NCBI RefSeq assembly: GCF_021531595.1
Contig: NZ_JADYUD010000008.1
Span: forward strand, 47,250 to 111,249
Origin: Fusobacterium perfoetens
GTDB taxonomy: Bacteria; Fusobacteriota; Fusobacteriia; Fusobacteriales; Fusobacteriaceae
DNA: 64,000 bases
Direction of reading: 5' to 3'
The position numbers and the translations under genes were made by a program. Under the pieces are notes generated by a model. That model searched no databases, was not told the DNA's origin, and saw only the letters and a program-made list of their open reading frames with translations. Below are positions 8,874 to 17,943 of this stretch, in pieces (positions within the stretch are counted from its first letter, which is position 1; each line of letters begins with the position of its first letter).

Positions 8874-10682
8874 ATGGAAAAGACAGTAAAGAAACAGCAG
8901 AAAAGTAGAAAAGGAAAAGTTTCAGAAAATAGAAAAAAAGCAGTTTATCTTTCTGAAAATAGTGAAATAAAAGAGGTAAAAAATATAAAAGAGATTAAAG
9001 AAATAAAAGAAAATAAAGAGGAAAAAATGTATGTTATTCCTCTTGGAGGACTAGATGAAATAGGAAAAAATATGACTCTTGTCCAATACAGAGATGAGAT
9101 AATTATAATAGACTGTGGAGTTGGATTTCCTGGAGAAGGACTTTTAGGAATAGATCTTGTAATTCCAGATTTTTCTTATGTAGAGAATAATAAAAGTAAG
9201 ATAAAAGGGCTTTTTGTAACTCATGGACATGAAGACCATATAGGTTCAATACCATATCTTTATCAAAAAATAGATAAAGAAGTTTCAATTTTTTCAGGAA
9301 AACTTACTTTAGCTCTTATTGAAGGAAAATTTGAAAATTTAAAAATGAGAGATCTTCCTAAGATGAGAGAGGTTAAAAACCGTTCAAAAGTAAAAGTAGG
9401 AAAATATTTTAATGTAGAATTTATAAGAGTAACACACTCAATAGCAGATTCTTATTCAATTCTTGTAACAACTCCAGCAGGAACAGCTCTTTTTACAGGG
9501 GATTTTAAAATAGATCTTACTCCAGTTGATGGACTTGGAACTGACCTTGCAAGACTGGCACAGATAGGAGAAAAAGGAGTTGATCTTCTTCTGGCAGATT
9601 CAACAAACTCTGAAGTAGAAGGATACACACCTTCTGAAAGAACAGTAGGTGCTGCATTTCAGCTTGAATTTGCAAAGGCTAAGGGAAGAATAATTGTTGC
9701 AGCTTTTGCTTCACATATACACAGACTTCAGCAAATTGTAACAATAGCAGAATCTTATGGAAGAAAAATAGCTATAGATGGAAGAAGTCTTGTAAAAGTA
9801 TTTGAGGTTGCACAGAAAATGGGATATCTTAAAATAAAAAAAGATACGATGATTCCTCTTTCTGATGTAGAAAATGAAAAAGATAATAAGGTAGTTATTC
9901 TTTGTACAGGAACACAGGGAGAACCTATGGCATCTCTTTCAAGAATAGCTCAGAATATACATAAGCATACAAAAATAAAAGAAGGAGATACAGTAATTAT
10001 ATCTGCAACTCCTATTCCTGGAAATGAAAAAGCAGTTTCAAAAAATATAAATAATCTTTTAAAATATGATGCAGAAGTTATATTTAAAAAAGTTGCAGGA
10101 ATTCATGTATCAGGACATGCCAGCAAAAAAGAACAGGAACTTATGCTTAATCTTATAAAGCCTAAATATTTTATGCCTGTTCACGGAGAATATAAAATGC
10201 TTAAGGCACATATAGAGACAGCTATTGCAACAGGAATTTCTAAAGCGAATACACTTCTTGGGCTTAATGGAAATAAAATAGAAATAACACAGAGTGGTGT
10301 CAAAATAAAAGGAAAAGTAAGTGCAGGAGCAACATTTATAGACGGACTTGGAGTTGGAGATATAGGACAGACTGTTTTAAGAGACAGACAGCAACTTTCA
10401 CAGGACGGAGTAATTATTGTAGTATTTACTTTAAATAAAGAAACTGGTAAAATAATTGCCGGACCTGAAATTGTAACAAGAGGATTTACATACTCAAAAG
10501 ACTCTGATGAGCTTATTCAGGGAACAGTGGAACATATAAATGAAAAGCTTGCTAAATTGGAAGATAGTAAAATAAAAGATTGGCAGCCTATAAAAAATAT
10601 GACAAAAGAAGCTGTTGCAAAGTTTGTATACAGTAAAACAAAAAGAAATCCAGTAATTCTTCCTATAATAATGGAAGTATAA
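8874..10682 (+). CDS. rnj: Ribonuclease J
   Basis: A metallo-beta-lactamase/beta-CASP nuclease with 5'-3' exonuclease and endonuclease activity, the central mRNA decay and rRNA maturation enzyme in bacteria lacking RNase E. The catalytic core begins at MYVIPLGGLDEIGKN; metal ligands include HGHEDH, a later conserved His (THSIADS) and Asp (TGDFKID); beta-CASP motifs include GTQGEP and HVSGHAS, and FMPVHGEYKML is present. The core follows a 50-residue, highly charged extension rich in K/E with near-tandem KEIKEIKEN repeats, probably disordered. An internal Met at the core (near 9027) is an alternative start, but ATG 8874 has GGGAG 8 bases upstream. Confidence 0.95.
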   Translation: MEKTVKKQQKSRKGKVSENRKKAVYLSENSEIKEVKNIKEIKEIKENKEEKMYVIPLGGLDEIGKNMTLVQYRDEIIIIDCGVGFPGEGLLGIDLVIPDFSYVENNKSKIKGLFVTHGHEDHIGSIPYLYQKIDKEVSIFSGKLTLALIEGKFENLKMRDLPKMREVKNRSKVKVGKYFNVEFIRVTHSIADSYSILVTTPAGTALFTGDFKIDLTPVDGLGTDLARLAQIGEKGVDLLLADSTNSEVEGYTPSERTVGAAFQLEFAKAKGRIIVAAFASHIHRLQQIVTIAESYGRKIAIDGRSLVKVFEVAQKMGYLKIKKDTMIPLSDVENEKDNKVVILCTGTQGEPMASLSRIAQNIHKHTKIKEGDTVIISATPIPGNEKAVSKNINNLLKYDAEVIFKKVAGIHVSGHASKKEQELMLNLIKPKYFMPVHGEYKMLKAHIETAIATGISKANTLLGLNGNKIEITQSGVKIKGKVSAGATFIDGLGVGDIGQTVLRDRQQLSQDGVIIVVFTLNKETGKIIAGPEIVTRGFTYSKDSDELIQGTVEHINEKLAKLEDSKIKDWQPIKNMTKEAVAKFVYSKTKRNPVILPIIMEV

Positions 10683-10737
10683 TTGAAGTATTTAAGAATA
10701 TCACAGAAAAATTTATAATTAAAGAGGAGAAATTTTA

Positions 10738-11040
10738 ATGAACAGCAGACAAAGAGAATTTTTAAGAAAAGCAGCACATGATTTAGAGCCTATGGTAAGA
10801 CTTGGAAAAGATGGTTTTACTGATAATCAGGCACAAAGTATACTAGATGTAATTGAATCAAGAGAACTTATAAAAGTTAAGATTCTTCAAAATTCAAGAG
10901 TTGAGAAAGAAGAAGTAGCAAAAGAAATTGAAGCAAAAACAGGTTGTGAAGTTGTTGGAATTATAGGAAAAACTATAATTCTTTACAAACCTAATACAGA
11001 AAAACCAAAAATTTCTTTAGAAGTGAATGCTATAAAATAA
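10738..11040 (+). CDS. yhbY: YhbY-type CRM-domain RNA-binding protein
   Basis: A single CRM/YhbY domain that binds pre-50S ribosomal particles. The start MNSRQREFLRKAAHDLEPMV, the GKDGFT loop and the LIKVKILQNS segment are characteristic. It has 100 residues, about the length of E. coli YhbY. SD GAGGAG lies 8 bases before the ATG. It sits between RNase J and a membrane protein in the housekeeping run, consistent with an RNA-processing neighbourhood. Confidence 0.9.
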   Translation: MNSRQREFLRKAAHDLEPMVRLGKDGFTDNQAQSILDVIESRELIKVKILQNSRVEKEEVAKEIEAKTGCEVVGIIGKTIILYKPNTEKPKISLEVNAIK

Positions 11041-11061
11041 TAAAAAAAGAAGGCAGAAACT

Positions 11062-11526
11062 ATGAGTGAAACAGGAATTATTCTTGGAAATAAGATACTT
11101 GATGTAACCTTTATTGCATGGTTTACAGCACAGTTTTATAAAGTGCTATATACTTTATTTGCTCAGAAAAAACTGGATGTAAAGCGTTTCTTTGAAACTG
11201 GAGGAATGCCAAGTTCGCATTCATCCACTGTATCATGTCTGGCTTCATGCACTGGGATTATTTATGGAAGGGAAAGCGGATATTTTGCGGTTTCTGTAAT
11301 TCTTGCTGTTATTGTTATGTATGATGCTATGGGAATAAGAAGGGCAGCAGGAAAGCAGGCGGGAGTTTTAAACAGAATGATGGACAAACTTTCTGAGAAA
11401 ATCGGAGAGATGTTTCATGATGAGAAATTAAAGGAACTGCTGGGACATACTCAGCTGGAAGTCCTTGCAGGAATGATATTGGGAGTTGCAGTAGCTTTCA
11501 TGTTTAAGGGATATTTAATTTCATAA
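11062..11526 (+). CDS. Divergent PAP2 family (DUF212) membrane protein
   Basis: A 154-residue membrane protein of the divergent PAP2 (YuiD-like) family. It shows AWFTAQFYKVLYTL, the FFETGGMPSSHSS motif with its conserved Ser-His, and the MYDAMGIRRAAGKQA block, which are family hallmarks, with roughly four membrane segments. A lipid-phosphatase-like role is inferred from the fold, but no substrate is established. It precedes dxs; an isoprenoid-phosphate connection is tempting but rests only on adjacency. Confidence 0.87.
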   Translation: MSETGIILGNKILDVTFIAWFTAQFYKVLYTLFAQKKLDVKRFFETGGMPSSHSSTVSCLASCTGIIYGRESGYFAVSVILAVIVMYDAMGIRRAAGKQAGVLNRMMDKLSEKIGEMFHDEKLKELLGHTQLEVLAGMILGVAVAFMFKGYLIS

Positions 11527-11544
11527 TAAAGGCGGAAAAGTATA

Positions 11545-13350
11545 ATGAATTTAGATAATATGACAACAGAAAACCTTAATGAATTATGCAGCAATATAAG
11601 AGAAAAAATAATAGATGTTGTTTTAAAAAATGGAGGACATCTTGCTTCAAATCTTGGGGTAGTAGAACTTACAGTAGCATTGAAAAAAATATTTAATTCA
11701 GATGAAAAAAATAAAATTTTATTTGATGTAGGTCATCAAGCTTATGTTTATAAAATTTTAACTGGAAGAGAAGAAAAATTTGGCACTTTAAGAACATATA
11801 AAGGAATAGGGCCTTTTCTTGATCCTAAGGAAAGCAGTGAAGATTATTTTATAAGCGGACATGCAGGAAGTGCTTTATCAGCAGGATGTGGAATAGCTTT
11901 TGCAGAGCCTGATATAAGAGTGATAGTTGTAGTAGGAGATGCTTCAATAGCCAATGGTCATTCTTTAGAAGCTCTTAATAATATGGGAAACTTAAAAAAT
12001 ATGATTGTTATACTTAATGATAATGACATGTCCATAGGAAAAAGTGTAGGTTCTCTTTCAAGTTTTTTCAGTAGAATGATTTCAAGCAGAGTTTACATGA
12101 ATGTGAAGAAAGATGTTAAAAATATAATAGACAGAGGAAATTTTGGAAGAAGAGTAAAAAATACTCTTGGAAGGGCAGAACATTCAATAAAGAATTTTTT
12201 CCTTCCAATGAGTATATCTGAAAACTTAGGTTTTAAATATTTTGGCGTTGTAGATGGTCATAATATGGAAGAACTTTTAGATGTTTTTCAGAAAGCTAAA
12301 GAAACAGAAGGACCTGTGTTTATACATGTAAGGACAAAGAAAGGAAAAGGATATAAACCAGCTGAAGAAAATAAGGAAAAATTTCATGGAGTAAGTCCTT
12401 ATAATCCACATAAAATAGAGGGACAGAAAACATATTCTGATATTTTCGGAGACAAACTTGTTTCAATGGCTGAAGAAGATAAGAATATATGTGCTATATC
12501 AGCAGGAATGGTAAAAGGAACAGGACTTAAAGAATTTTTTGAAAAATATCCTGAAAGAAGTATTGATGTAGGAATTGCTGAAGGACACGGAGTTACTTTT
12601 GCAGCAGGACTTGCAGTTTCAGGGAAAAAACCTTATTATGCTGTATATTCAACATTCCTTTCAAGAGGAATAGGACAACTTATTCACGATATTTCTCTTC
12701 AGAATCTTCCTGTAAAGTTTATGATAGACAGAGCAGGGATAGTAGGAGAAGATGGAAAGACACATCACGGAATTTATGATGTATCTTTTATGCTTTCAAT
12801 ACCTAATTTTACAATACTTGCTCCTACAACAAAAAAAGAACTTGAAGAGATATTAGAATTTTCAAAAGATTATAATTCTCCTTTAGGTATAAGATACTCA
12901 AAAGAAAATGGATTTGACATAGAAGGAGATGGTTCATTTGTTTTGGGAAAATGGAGAGAAATAAAAAAAGGAAAAAGAAATTTATATATAGCAACGGGAT
13001 CTATGCTTAAAGAGATTTTAGATGCAGAAGATCTTCTTAAAGAAAAAGGAATAGAAGGGACTATTGTAAGCGCAGCTTCTATAAAACCTATGGATACAGA
13101 TTTCATAGATAAAAATTTTGAAAAATATGATAATATAATTGTTCTTGAAGAAAATTATTATATTAATTCTTTTGGAACAGAGATTGTTGAATATATAAAT
13201 AATTCAAAAATAAATAAAAAAATAATAAAAATCGGAATAGAAACAGGAGCAGTGCCTCATGGAAAAAGGGGAATATTGCTTGAGGAGTATGGTTTAAGAG
13301 GAAAAAAATTAGTGGAAAGAATAGAAGGTAGAATTAATGGGGAAAGCTAA
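11545..13350 (+). CDS. dxs: 1-deoxy-D-xylulose-5-phosphate synthase
   Basis: Dxs condenses pyruvate with glyceraldehyde-3-phosphate, the thiamine-diphosphate-dependent first step of the MEP isoprenoid pathway. Visible are HLASNLGVVELTVAL, FDVGHQAYVYKILTGR, the ThDP/Mg motif VVGDASIANGHSLEALNN, and the transketolase pyrimidine-binding part DRAGIVGEDGKTHHGIYDV. The length of 601 residues is slightly shorter than E. coli Dxs. The 3' end overlaps the next HD-domain gene by 14 bases, so coupling is likely. Confidence 0.96.
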   Translation: MNLDNMTTENLNELCSNIREKIIDVVLKNGGHLASNLGVVELTVALKKIFNSDEKNKILFDVGHQAYVYKILTGREEKFGTLRTYKGIGPFLDPKESSEDYFISGHAGSALSAGCGIAFAEPDIRVIVVVGDASIANGHSLEALNNMGNLKNMIVILNDNDMSIGKSVGSLSSFFSRMISSRVYMNVKKDVKNIIDRGNFGRRVKNTLGRAEHSIKNFFLPMSISENLGFKYFGVVDGHNMEELLDVFQKAKETEGPVFIHVRTKKGKGYKPAEENKEKFHGVSPYNPHKIEGQKTYSDIFGDKLVSMAEEDKNICAISAGMVKGTGLKEFFEKYPERSIDVGIAEGHGVTFAAGLAVSGKKPYYAVYSTFLSRGIGQLIHDISLQNLPVKFMIDRAGIVGEDGKTHHGIYDVSFMLSIPNFTILAPTTKKELEEILEFSKDYNSPLGIRYSKENGFDIEGDGSFVLGKWREIKKGKRNLYIATGSMLKEILDAEDLLKEKGIEGTIVSAASIKPMDTDFIDKNFEKYDNIIVLEENYYINSFGTEIVEYINNSKINKKIIKIGIETGAVPHGKRGILLEEYGLRGKKLVERIEGRINGES

Positions 13351-14191
13351 TGAAAAAGCATTAGAGTTTATAAACATACTTGTAAATAATGATATGGTCG
13401 GAGAACTTGAAAATCATGATGACCAAGGAGTAAAAGTAAGTGCTCATACATATGATGTATTAAAAGTTTCCATTGATGAAATAAAAAGAGACTACAGAGA
13501 CTTTGATGAAGCAAAGAGATTTATAGATTTTTTTGCAATAATTGTAGGAGTTATAATTCATGATTTAAGTAAAGGAAGTATAAGAAAAACTTCAGAAACA
13601 ATGTCTCATTCTCAAATGATGCTTAAAAAACCAGATTATATCATAAAAGAAGCAGAGGCTCTTTTGGAAGAAGTGGAAAATGAAGCTGGTGTAAAAATCA
13701 AAGAAAATATAAGAAAAAATATTACTCATATAGTTGTATCACATCACGGAAGATGGGGAAAAATAGTTCCTAATACAAGAGAAGCTCATATAGTTCATAG
13801 GGCAGACATGTATTCAGCTAAATATCACAGAATAAATCCTATAGGTGCAAATGAGATTCTTGAAGCACTTTGTATGGGTGAAAACATTGTTGAAGTTAGC
13901 AAAAGATTCATGTGTACAACAGGAGTTATAAAAGACAGGCTTAAAAGAGCAAAAATGGAACTGAGGCTTAAAACTACAAAGCATTTAATAAACTATTATA
14001 AAAAAACGAGAAAGGTTCCAATAGGAGATAATTTTTTTACTAAAAGAGTAAAAGAAACAGCAAAACTTATAGCTACAGTTGAAAAAAAAGGATTCAGACA
14101 GCTTATTCTTACAAATAAACTTCTTGATTATCTTGTAGATGAAGAAATTTTTGAACCTATGGGAGAAAAAACAGATGAAAGAAAGAATTGA
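13337..14191 (+). CDS. HD-domain protein of unknown function
   Basis: 284 residues with an N-terminal HD-type metal-binding arrangement: a candidate first His near SAHTYDVL, the HD pair in VGVIIHDLSKGS, and later histidines in SHHGRWG and IVHRADMY. A nucleotide phosphohydrolase or phosphodiesterase is plausible, but the exact family is not recognised. The C-terminal 90 residues are basic and helical, perhaps an RNA-contacting tail. It overlaps dxs by 14 bases and tlyA by 17, so the three are translated as a unit. No substrate can be assigned. Confidence 0.7.
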   Translation: MGKANEKALEFINILVNNDMVGELENHDDQGVKVSAHTYDVLKVSIDEIKRDYRDFDEAKRFIDFFAIIVGVIIHDLSKGSIRKTSETMSHSQMMLKKPDYIIKEAEALLEEVENEAGVKIKENIRKNITHIVVSHHGRWGKIVPNTREAHIVHRADMYSAKYHRINPIGANEILEALCMGENIVEVSKRFMCTTGVIKDRLKRAKMELRLKTTKHLINYYKKTRKVPIGDNFFTKRVKETAKLIATVEKKGFRQLILTNKLLDYLVDEEIFEPMGEKTDERKN

Positions 14192-14990
14192 TGTTCTTCT
14201 TGTGAATAACGGTTTTTTTGAAGATATAGACAAGGCTAGAAGAGCTGTTATGGCAGGTATAGTTCTTGTAAATGATTTAAAAATAGAAAAGCCGGGAACA
14301 CAGATAAAAATAGATGATGATAAAGAACTTAATATAAGAATAAAAGGAAAATCTTTTAAATATGTAAGCCGTGGTGGATTAAAACTAGAAAAAGCAATTA
14401 AGGTTTTTGAACTTGATTTTAAAGGAAAAAAAATCTTAGATGTAGGTTCTTCTACAGGAGGTTTTACAGATTGTGCTTTAAGTTTTGGTGCAGAGCATGT
14501 ATATGCAGTTGATGTAGGAACAAATCAGTTAGACTGGAAACTTAGAAATGATGAAAGAGTAACTTCTATAGAAAACAGACATATAAGAGATTTAACAAAG
14601 GAAGAGATTAATAATTCAGAGATAGATTTTATTGTTATGGATGTATCTTTTATATCAATTACAAATGTATTTGAGTCTTTAAAAAAGTTTTTTAAAGAGG
14701 AAACTAAATTAATGGCTCTTATAAAACCTCAGTTTGAAGTGGAAAAAAATATGATAGATAAAGGTGGAATAGTAAGAGATAAAAATAATCAGATATTTGC
14801 TATTGAAAGAGTTATAAAAGAAGCTGAAAAGCATGGATTTTATCTAGAAAAATTAGATTTTTCTCCAATAAAAGGAGGAAAAGGAAATTCTGAATATATA
14901 TCACTGTTTAGTTTAAAAAAATCAGATAATATTGATATTAATATTAAAAATACAGTTGATTTATGCGAAAATCTAGGGGGAGCACTATAA
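14175..14990 (+). CDS. tlyA: TlyA family rRNA 2'-O-methyltransferase
   Basis: TlyA proteins methylate ribose 2'-OH groups of rRNA cytidines. An N-terminal S4 domain starts at ERIDVLLVNNGFF, followed by a FtsJ-like methyltransferase domain with SAM motif ILDVGSSTGGFTDCAL, DVGTNQLDWKLRND, and the catalytic-region strand LIKPQFEV. The longer ORF opens at 14139, but GGGAGA at 14161-14166 is spaced 8 bases from ATG 14175, and S4-first starts are the rule in TlyA. It overlaps the HD gene upstream and shares its last base (TAATG) with the protease start. Despite the historical haemolysin name, it is an rRNA enzyme. Confidence 0.92.
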   Translation: MKERIDVLLVNNGFFEDIDKARRAVMAGIVLVNDLKIEKPGTQIKIDDDKELNIRIKGKSFKYVSRGGLKLEKAIKVFELDFKGKKILDVGSSTGGFTDCALSFGAEHVYAVDVGTNQLDWKLRNDERVTSIENRHIRDLTKEEINNSEIDFIVMDVSFISITNVFESLKKFFKEETKLMALIKPQFEVEKNMIDKGGIVRDKNNQIFAIERVIKEAEKHGFYLEKLDFSPIKGGKGNSEYISLFSLKKSDNIDINIKNTVDLCENLGGAL

Positions 14991-16273
14991 TGAATAACTT
15001 AAAAAGATTTATGGCAGCAGCTTTCATAATGCTGATACCTGTAAATGTTTCAGCTAAAGAAAAAGAAGTTAAAACAGGTTTTATGAATAATGTAAGAGAA
15101 CTTAAAGAAATTTCTGACATTATGGATATTATTCAGGAAAATTTCGTAGGAGATAAAGAACTGGATAAAACAATTCTTATGCAAGGAGCTATCAAAGGAA
15201 TGATGGAAACTCTTGATGATCCTCATTCAAATTATTTTTCAAAAGATGGAATGGAAGATCTTGAAGGAAAAATAAAAGGAGAATATTCAGGAGTTGGAAT
15301 GATTATAAGAAAGTCTTCAGGAGAACCTGTAATGGTTGAACTTCTTATAGAAGGAACTCCTGCTTTCAGAGCTGGAATCAGACCTAAAGATAAACTTATT
15401 TCAATAGATGGAAAGCAAACATACAATATGGATCTTGAAGAAGCTTCAAAACTTCTTAAAGGAAAAAGTGGAACAACAGTAAAAGTTCAGATTTATAAAG
15501 AATCAGAAAAGAAAACAAAAGATATAACTCTTAAGAGAGAAACAATAAAACTTGAAAATGTAAGCAGTAAAATGCTTAATAATAAAATAGGATATATAAA
15601 ACTTACTCAGTTTGGAGACGATGTTGATGTTCAGGTAGCAAAAAGTCTTGAAAAACTTCAAAAGGATGGAATGAAGGGACTTATTTTTGACCTTAGAAAT
15701 AATCCTGGAGGAAGAATAGATCAAGCTATAAAAATTGGATCAATGTTTATTGATAAAGGTGTTATAGTAAGTGAAAGAACAAAAGATGGAAAAGAAACTG
15801 TAAATATGAGAGAAGGAAAATATTATGGTGATTTCCCTCTTGTTATCCTTATTAATGAAGGAAGTGCATCTGCTTCTGAAATAGTTGCAGGGGCAGTAAG
15901 AGATTATAAGAGAGGACTTCTTGTAGGAGAAAAAAGTTTTGGTAAAGGAAGTGTTCAAGTACTTCTTCCTCTTCCAGATGGAGATGGAATAAAACTTACA
16001 ATAGCAAAATATTATACTCCTAAAGGAGAAAATATTCATGGAAAAGGAATAAAACCTGATATTATTATAGAGGAAGACGAAGATTATCTTTTCTATGATG
16101 GACTTGTTACAAATATAAATGAAAAAGAGCAGGCAGAAAGTAAGAAAAGAATTCTTAATGATGTAGTAGGAAAAGAAGAGGCTGAAAAACTTGCAAAGAA
16201 ACAAGATAAACAACTTCAGCAAGCAGAAGCTGCAATAGCTTCTATGCTTAAAGAAAGAGCAAGTCAAAAATAA
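14990..16273 (+). CDS. ctpA: Periplasmic C-terminal processing peptidase (S41)
   Basis: A Tsp/CtpA-type serine protease that trims or degrades envelope proteins from the C-terminus. The signal peptide is MNNLKRFMAAAFIMLIPVNVSA. A helical N-domain (DDPHSNYFSK) is followed by a PDZ domain (GEYSGVGMIIRK ... GIRPKDKLISIDGK) and the S41 core with GSASASEIVAGA (Ser nucleophile) and KSFGKGSVQ (Lys general base). The C-terminal segment is charged and helical. A longer frame from 14963 would bury the signal peptide; AGGGGGAG at 14975-14982, 7 bases ahead of ATG 14990, supports this start. The stop/start overlap with tlyA (TAATG) indicates coupling. Confidence 0.93.
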   Translation: MNNLKRFMAAAFIMLIPVNVSAKEKEVKTGFMNNVRELKEISDIMDIIQENFVGDKELDKTILMQGAIKGMMETLDDPHSNYFSKDGMEDLEGKIKGEYSGVGMIIRKSSGEPVMVELLIEGTPAFRAGIRPKDKLISIDGKQTYNMDLEEASKLLKGKSGTTVKVQIYKESEKKTKDITLKRETIKLENVSSKMLNNKIGYIKLTQFGDDVDVQVAKSLEKLQKDGMKGLIFDLRNNPGGRIDQAIKIGSMFIDKGVIVSERTKDGKETVNMREGKYYGDFPLVILINEGSASASEIVAGAVRDYKRGLLVGEKSFGKGSVQVLLPLPDGDGIKLTIAKYYTPKGENIHGKGIKPDIIIEEDEDYLFYDGLVTNINEKEQAESKKRILNDVVGKEEAEKLAKKQDKQLQQAEAAIASMLKERASQK

Positions 16274-16296
16274 TTATAAAGAAGAAAGGCGGAAAA

Positions 16297-17037
16297 ATGT
16301 TATATATAGTAGCAACACCAATAGGAAATTTGGAAGATATTACACTAAGAGCAGTGAGAATATTAAAAGAAGCTGATTATATATTTGCAGAAGATACAAG
16401 AGTAACTAAAAAACTTTTAAATCATCTAGAGATAACAAATACTCTTTACAGATATGATGAGCATACAAAACAGCATCAGGTTGAAAATATAGTAAATCTT
16501 CTTAAAGAAGGAAAAAATGTAGCTCTTGTAACAGATGCAGGAACACCATGTATCTCAGATCCAGGATATGAGGTTGTTGATGCTGCTCTTAATGAAGGAA
16601 TAAAAGTTATTCCAGTTCCAGGGGTAAGTGCAATGACTGCAGCAGCTTCTGTTGCAGGTGTTTCAATGAGAAGATTTATATTTGAAGGTTTTCTTCCTAA
16701 GAAAAAAGGAAGACAAACTCTTCTTAAATCTTTTGCTGATGAAAAAAGAACGATAATGTTTTTTGAATCTCCTCACAGAGTAGTGAAAACTCTAAAAGAT
16801 ATAGAAGAATTTATGGGAGTGAAAAATATTGTTCTTGTAAGAGAAATAACAAAAATTTATGAGGAAATTATAAGAGGAACAACAAGTGAGCTTATTTCAA
16901 AGTTTGAAAAACAAACTCTTAAAGGAGAATTTGTAATAATTGTAAGAGGAAATGAGCAGGAAGAAAAAAGAGAAAAAGTAAATAAATATGCAAAAGATGA
17001 ATATGAGGAAGAAGACGACTACGAAGAAGAGGAATAG
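16297..17037 (+). CDS. rsmI: 16S rRNA (cytidine-1402-2'-O)-methyltransferase RsmI
   Basis: A tetrapyrrole-methylase-fold enzyme that 2'-O-methylates C1402 in the 16S decoding centre. Signatures: MLYIVATPIGNLEDITLRA, FAEDTRVTKKLL, LVTDAGTPCISDPGYE, PVPGVSAMTAAASVAG and FFESPHRVVKTL. The C-terminus ends in an unusual acidic tail (EYEEEDDYEEEE), which is not part of the catalytic fold. Length 246 residues. A 12-base gap to rbgA fits joint transcription with ribosome-assembly genes. Confidence 0.95.
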   Translation: MLYIVATPIGNLEDITLRAVRILKEADYIFAEDTRVTKKLLNHLEITNTLYRYDEHTKQHQVENIVNLLKEGKNVALVTDAGTPCISDPGYEVVDAALNEGIKVIPVPGVSAMTAAASVAGVSMRRFIFEGFLPKKKGRQTLLKSFADEKRTIMFFESPHRVVKTLKDIEEFMGVKNIVLVREITKIYEEIIRGTTSELISKFEKQTLKGEFVIIVRGNEQEEKREKVNKYAKDEYEEEDDYEEEE

Positions 17038-17049
17038 GAGGAGTGTTTT

Positions 17050-17943
17050 ATGTCAATGACAAAGATAAACTGGTATCCAGGGCATATGAAGAAAACAAAG
17101 GATATGATGAAGGAAAATATGCCCCTTATAGATATAGTTTTAGAAGTGGTAGATGCAAGAATTCCTATTTCAAGCAGAAATCCAGATATTGCAACTTTTT
17201 CAAAAAATAAAAAGAGAATAATAGTAATAAATAAGGCAGATCTTGTTGAAAAAGAAGAAATTAATCAATGGAGAGATTATTTTATAAAAAATAATGACGC
17301 TGATGAGGTTCTTGAGCTTAGTGCAGAAACAGGATTTAATATGAGAAAGCTTTATTCTATTATAGATAAAGTTGCTGCAGAAAAAAAAGAAAGACTTATG
17401 AAAAAAGGTCTTAGAAAAGTAAATACTAGACTTATGGTAGCAGGAATTCCAAATGTTGGAAAATCAAGGCTTATTAATAGAATAGTTGGAAAAAACAGTG
17501 CAGGTGTAGGTAATATGCCTGGATATACAAGAGGAAAACAATGGGTAAGAATAAAAGAAGGATTAGAACTTTTAGATACTCCTGGAATTTTGTGGCCTAA
17601 ATTTGAAGATGAAAGAGTAGGATTTAATCTTGCTATTTCAGGGGCAATAAAAGATGATATTCTTCCTATTGATGATGTAGCTTGTAAACTTCTTGACAAG
17701 ATGCTTGCATATGGACTTAAGGATAATCTGAAAAGCAGATATAAACTAACTGATGAAGATTTTGAAGGAGTGACAGGAAATATTATAGAAAATATTGCCA
17801 AAAGAATGCAGATGATACAAAAAGGAGGAAATCTTAATGTACATCAGGCAACTCTTACTCTTTTAAGAGACTACAGAGCTGCTAAATTAGGTAAATTTGG
17901 TTTGGACAGAGAACTGCTTCAGGGAGGAAAAAATGAAAAATAG
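17050..17943 (+). CDS. rbgA: Ribosome biogenesis GTPase RbgA (YlqF)
   Basis: A circularly permuted GTPase required for late 50S subunit assembly. The G motifs come in permuted order: G4 NKAD (about residue 58), G1 GIPNVGKS (about 135), G2/G3 GYTRGKQW and LLDTPGILWP. The N-terminal WYPGHMKKTK motif is the family hallmark. 297 residues is normal. ATG at 17050 rather than the Met two codons later, with GGAGGAG 7 bases upstream. The end overlaps nadE by 11 bases. Confidence 0.95.
   Translation: MSMTKINWYPGHMKKTKDMMKENMPLIDIVLEVVDARIPISSRNPDIATFSKNKKRIIVINKADLVEKEEINQWRDYFIKNNDADEVLELSAETGFNMRKLYSIIDKVAAEKKERLMKKGLRKVNTRLMVAGIPNVGKSRLINRIVGKNSAGVGNMPGYTRGKQWVRIKEGLELLDTPGILWPKFEDERVGFNLAISGAIKDDILPIDDVACKLLDKMLAYGLKDNLKSRYKLTDEDFEGVTGNIIENIAKRMQMIQKGGNLNVHQATLTLLRDYRAAKLGKFGLDRELLQGGKNEK

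Noticed and set aside
15740..16267. 175-codon minus-strand ORF antisense to ctpA
   Set aside because: Composition is dominated by Phe, Ser, Cys and Tyr, as expected from reverse-complemented A/T-rich coding DNA.
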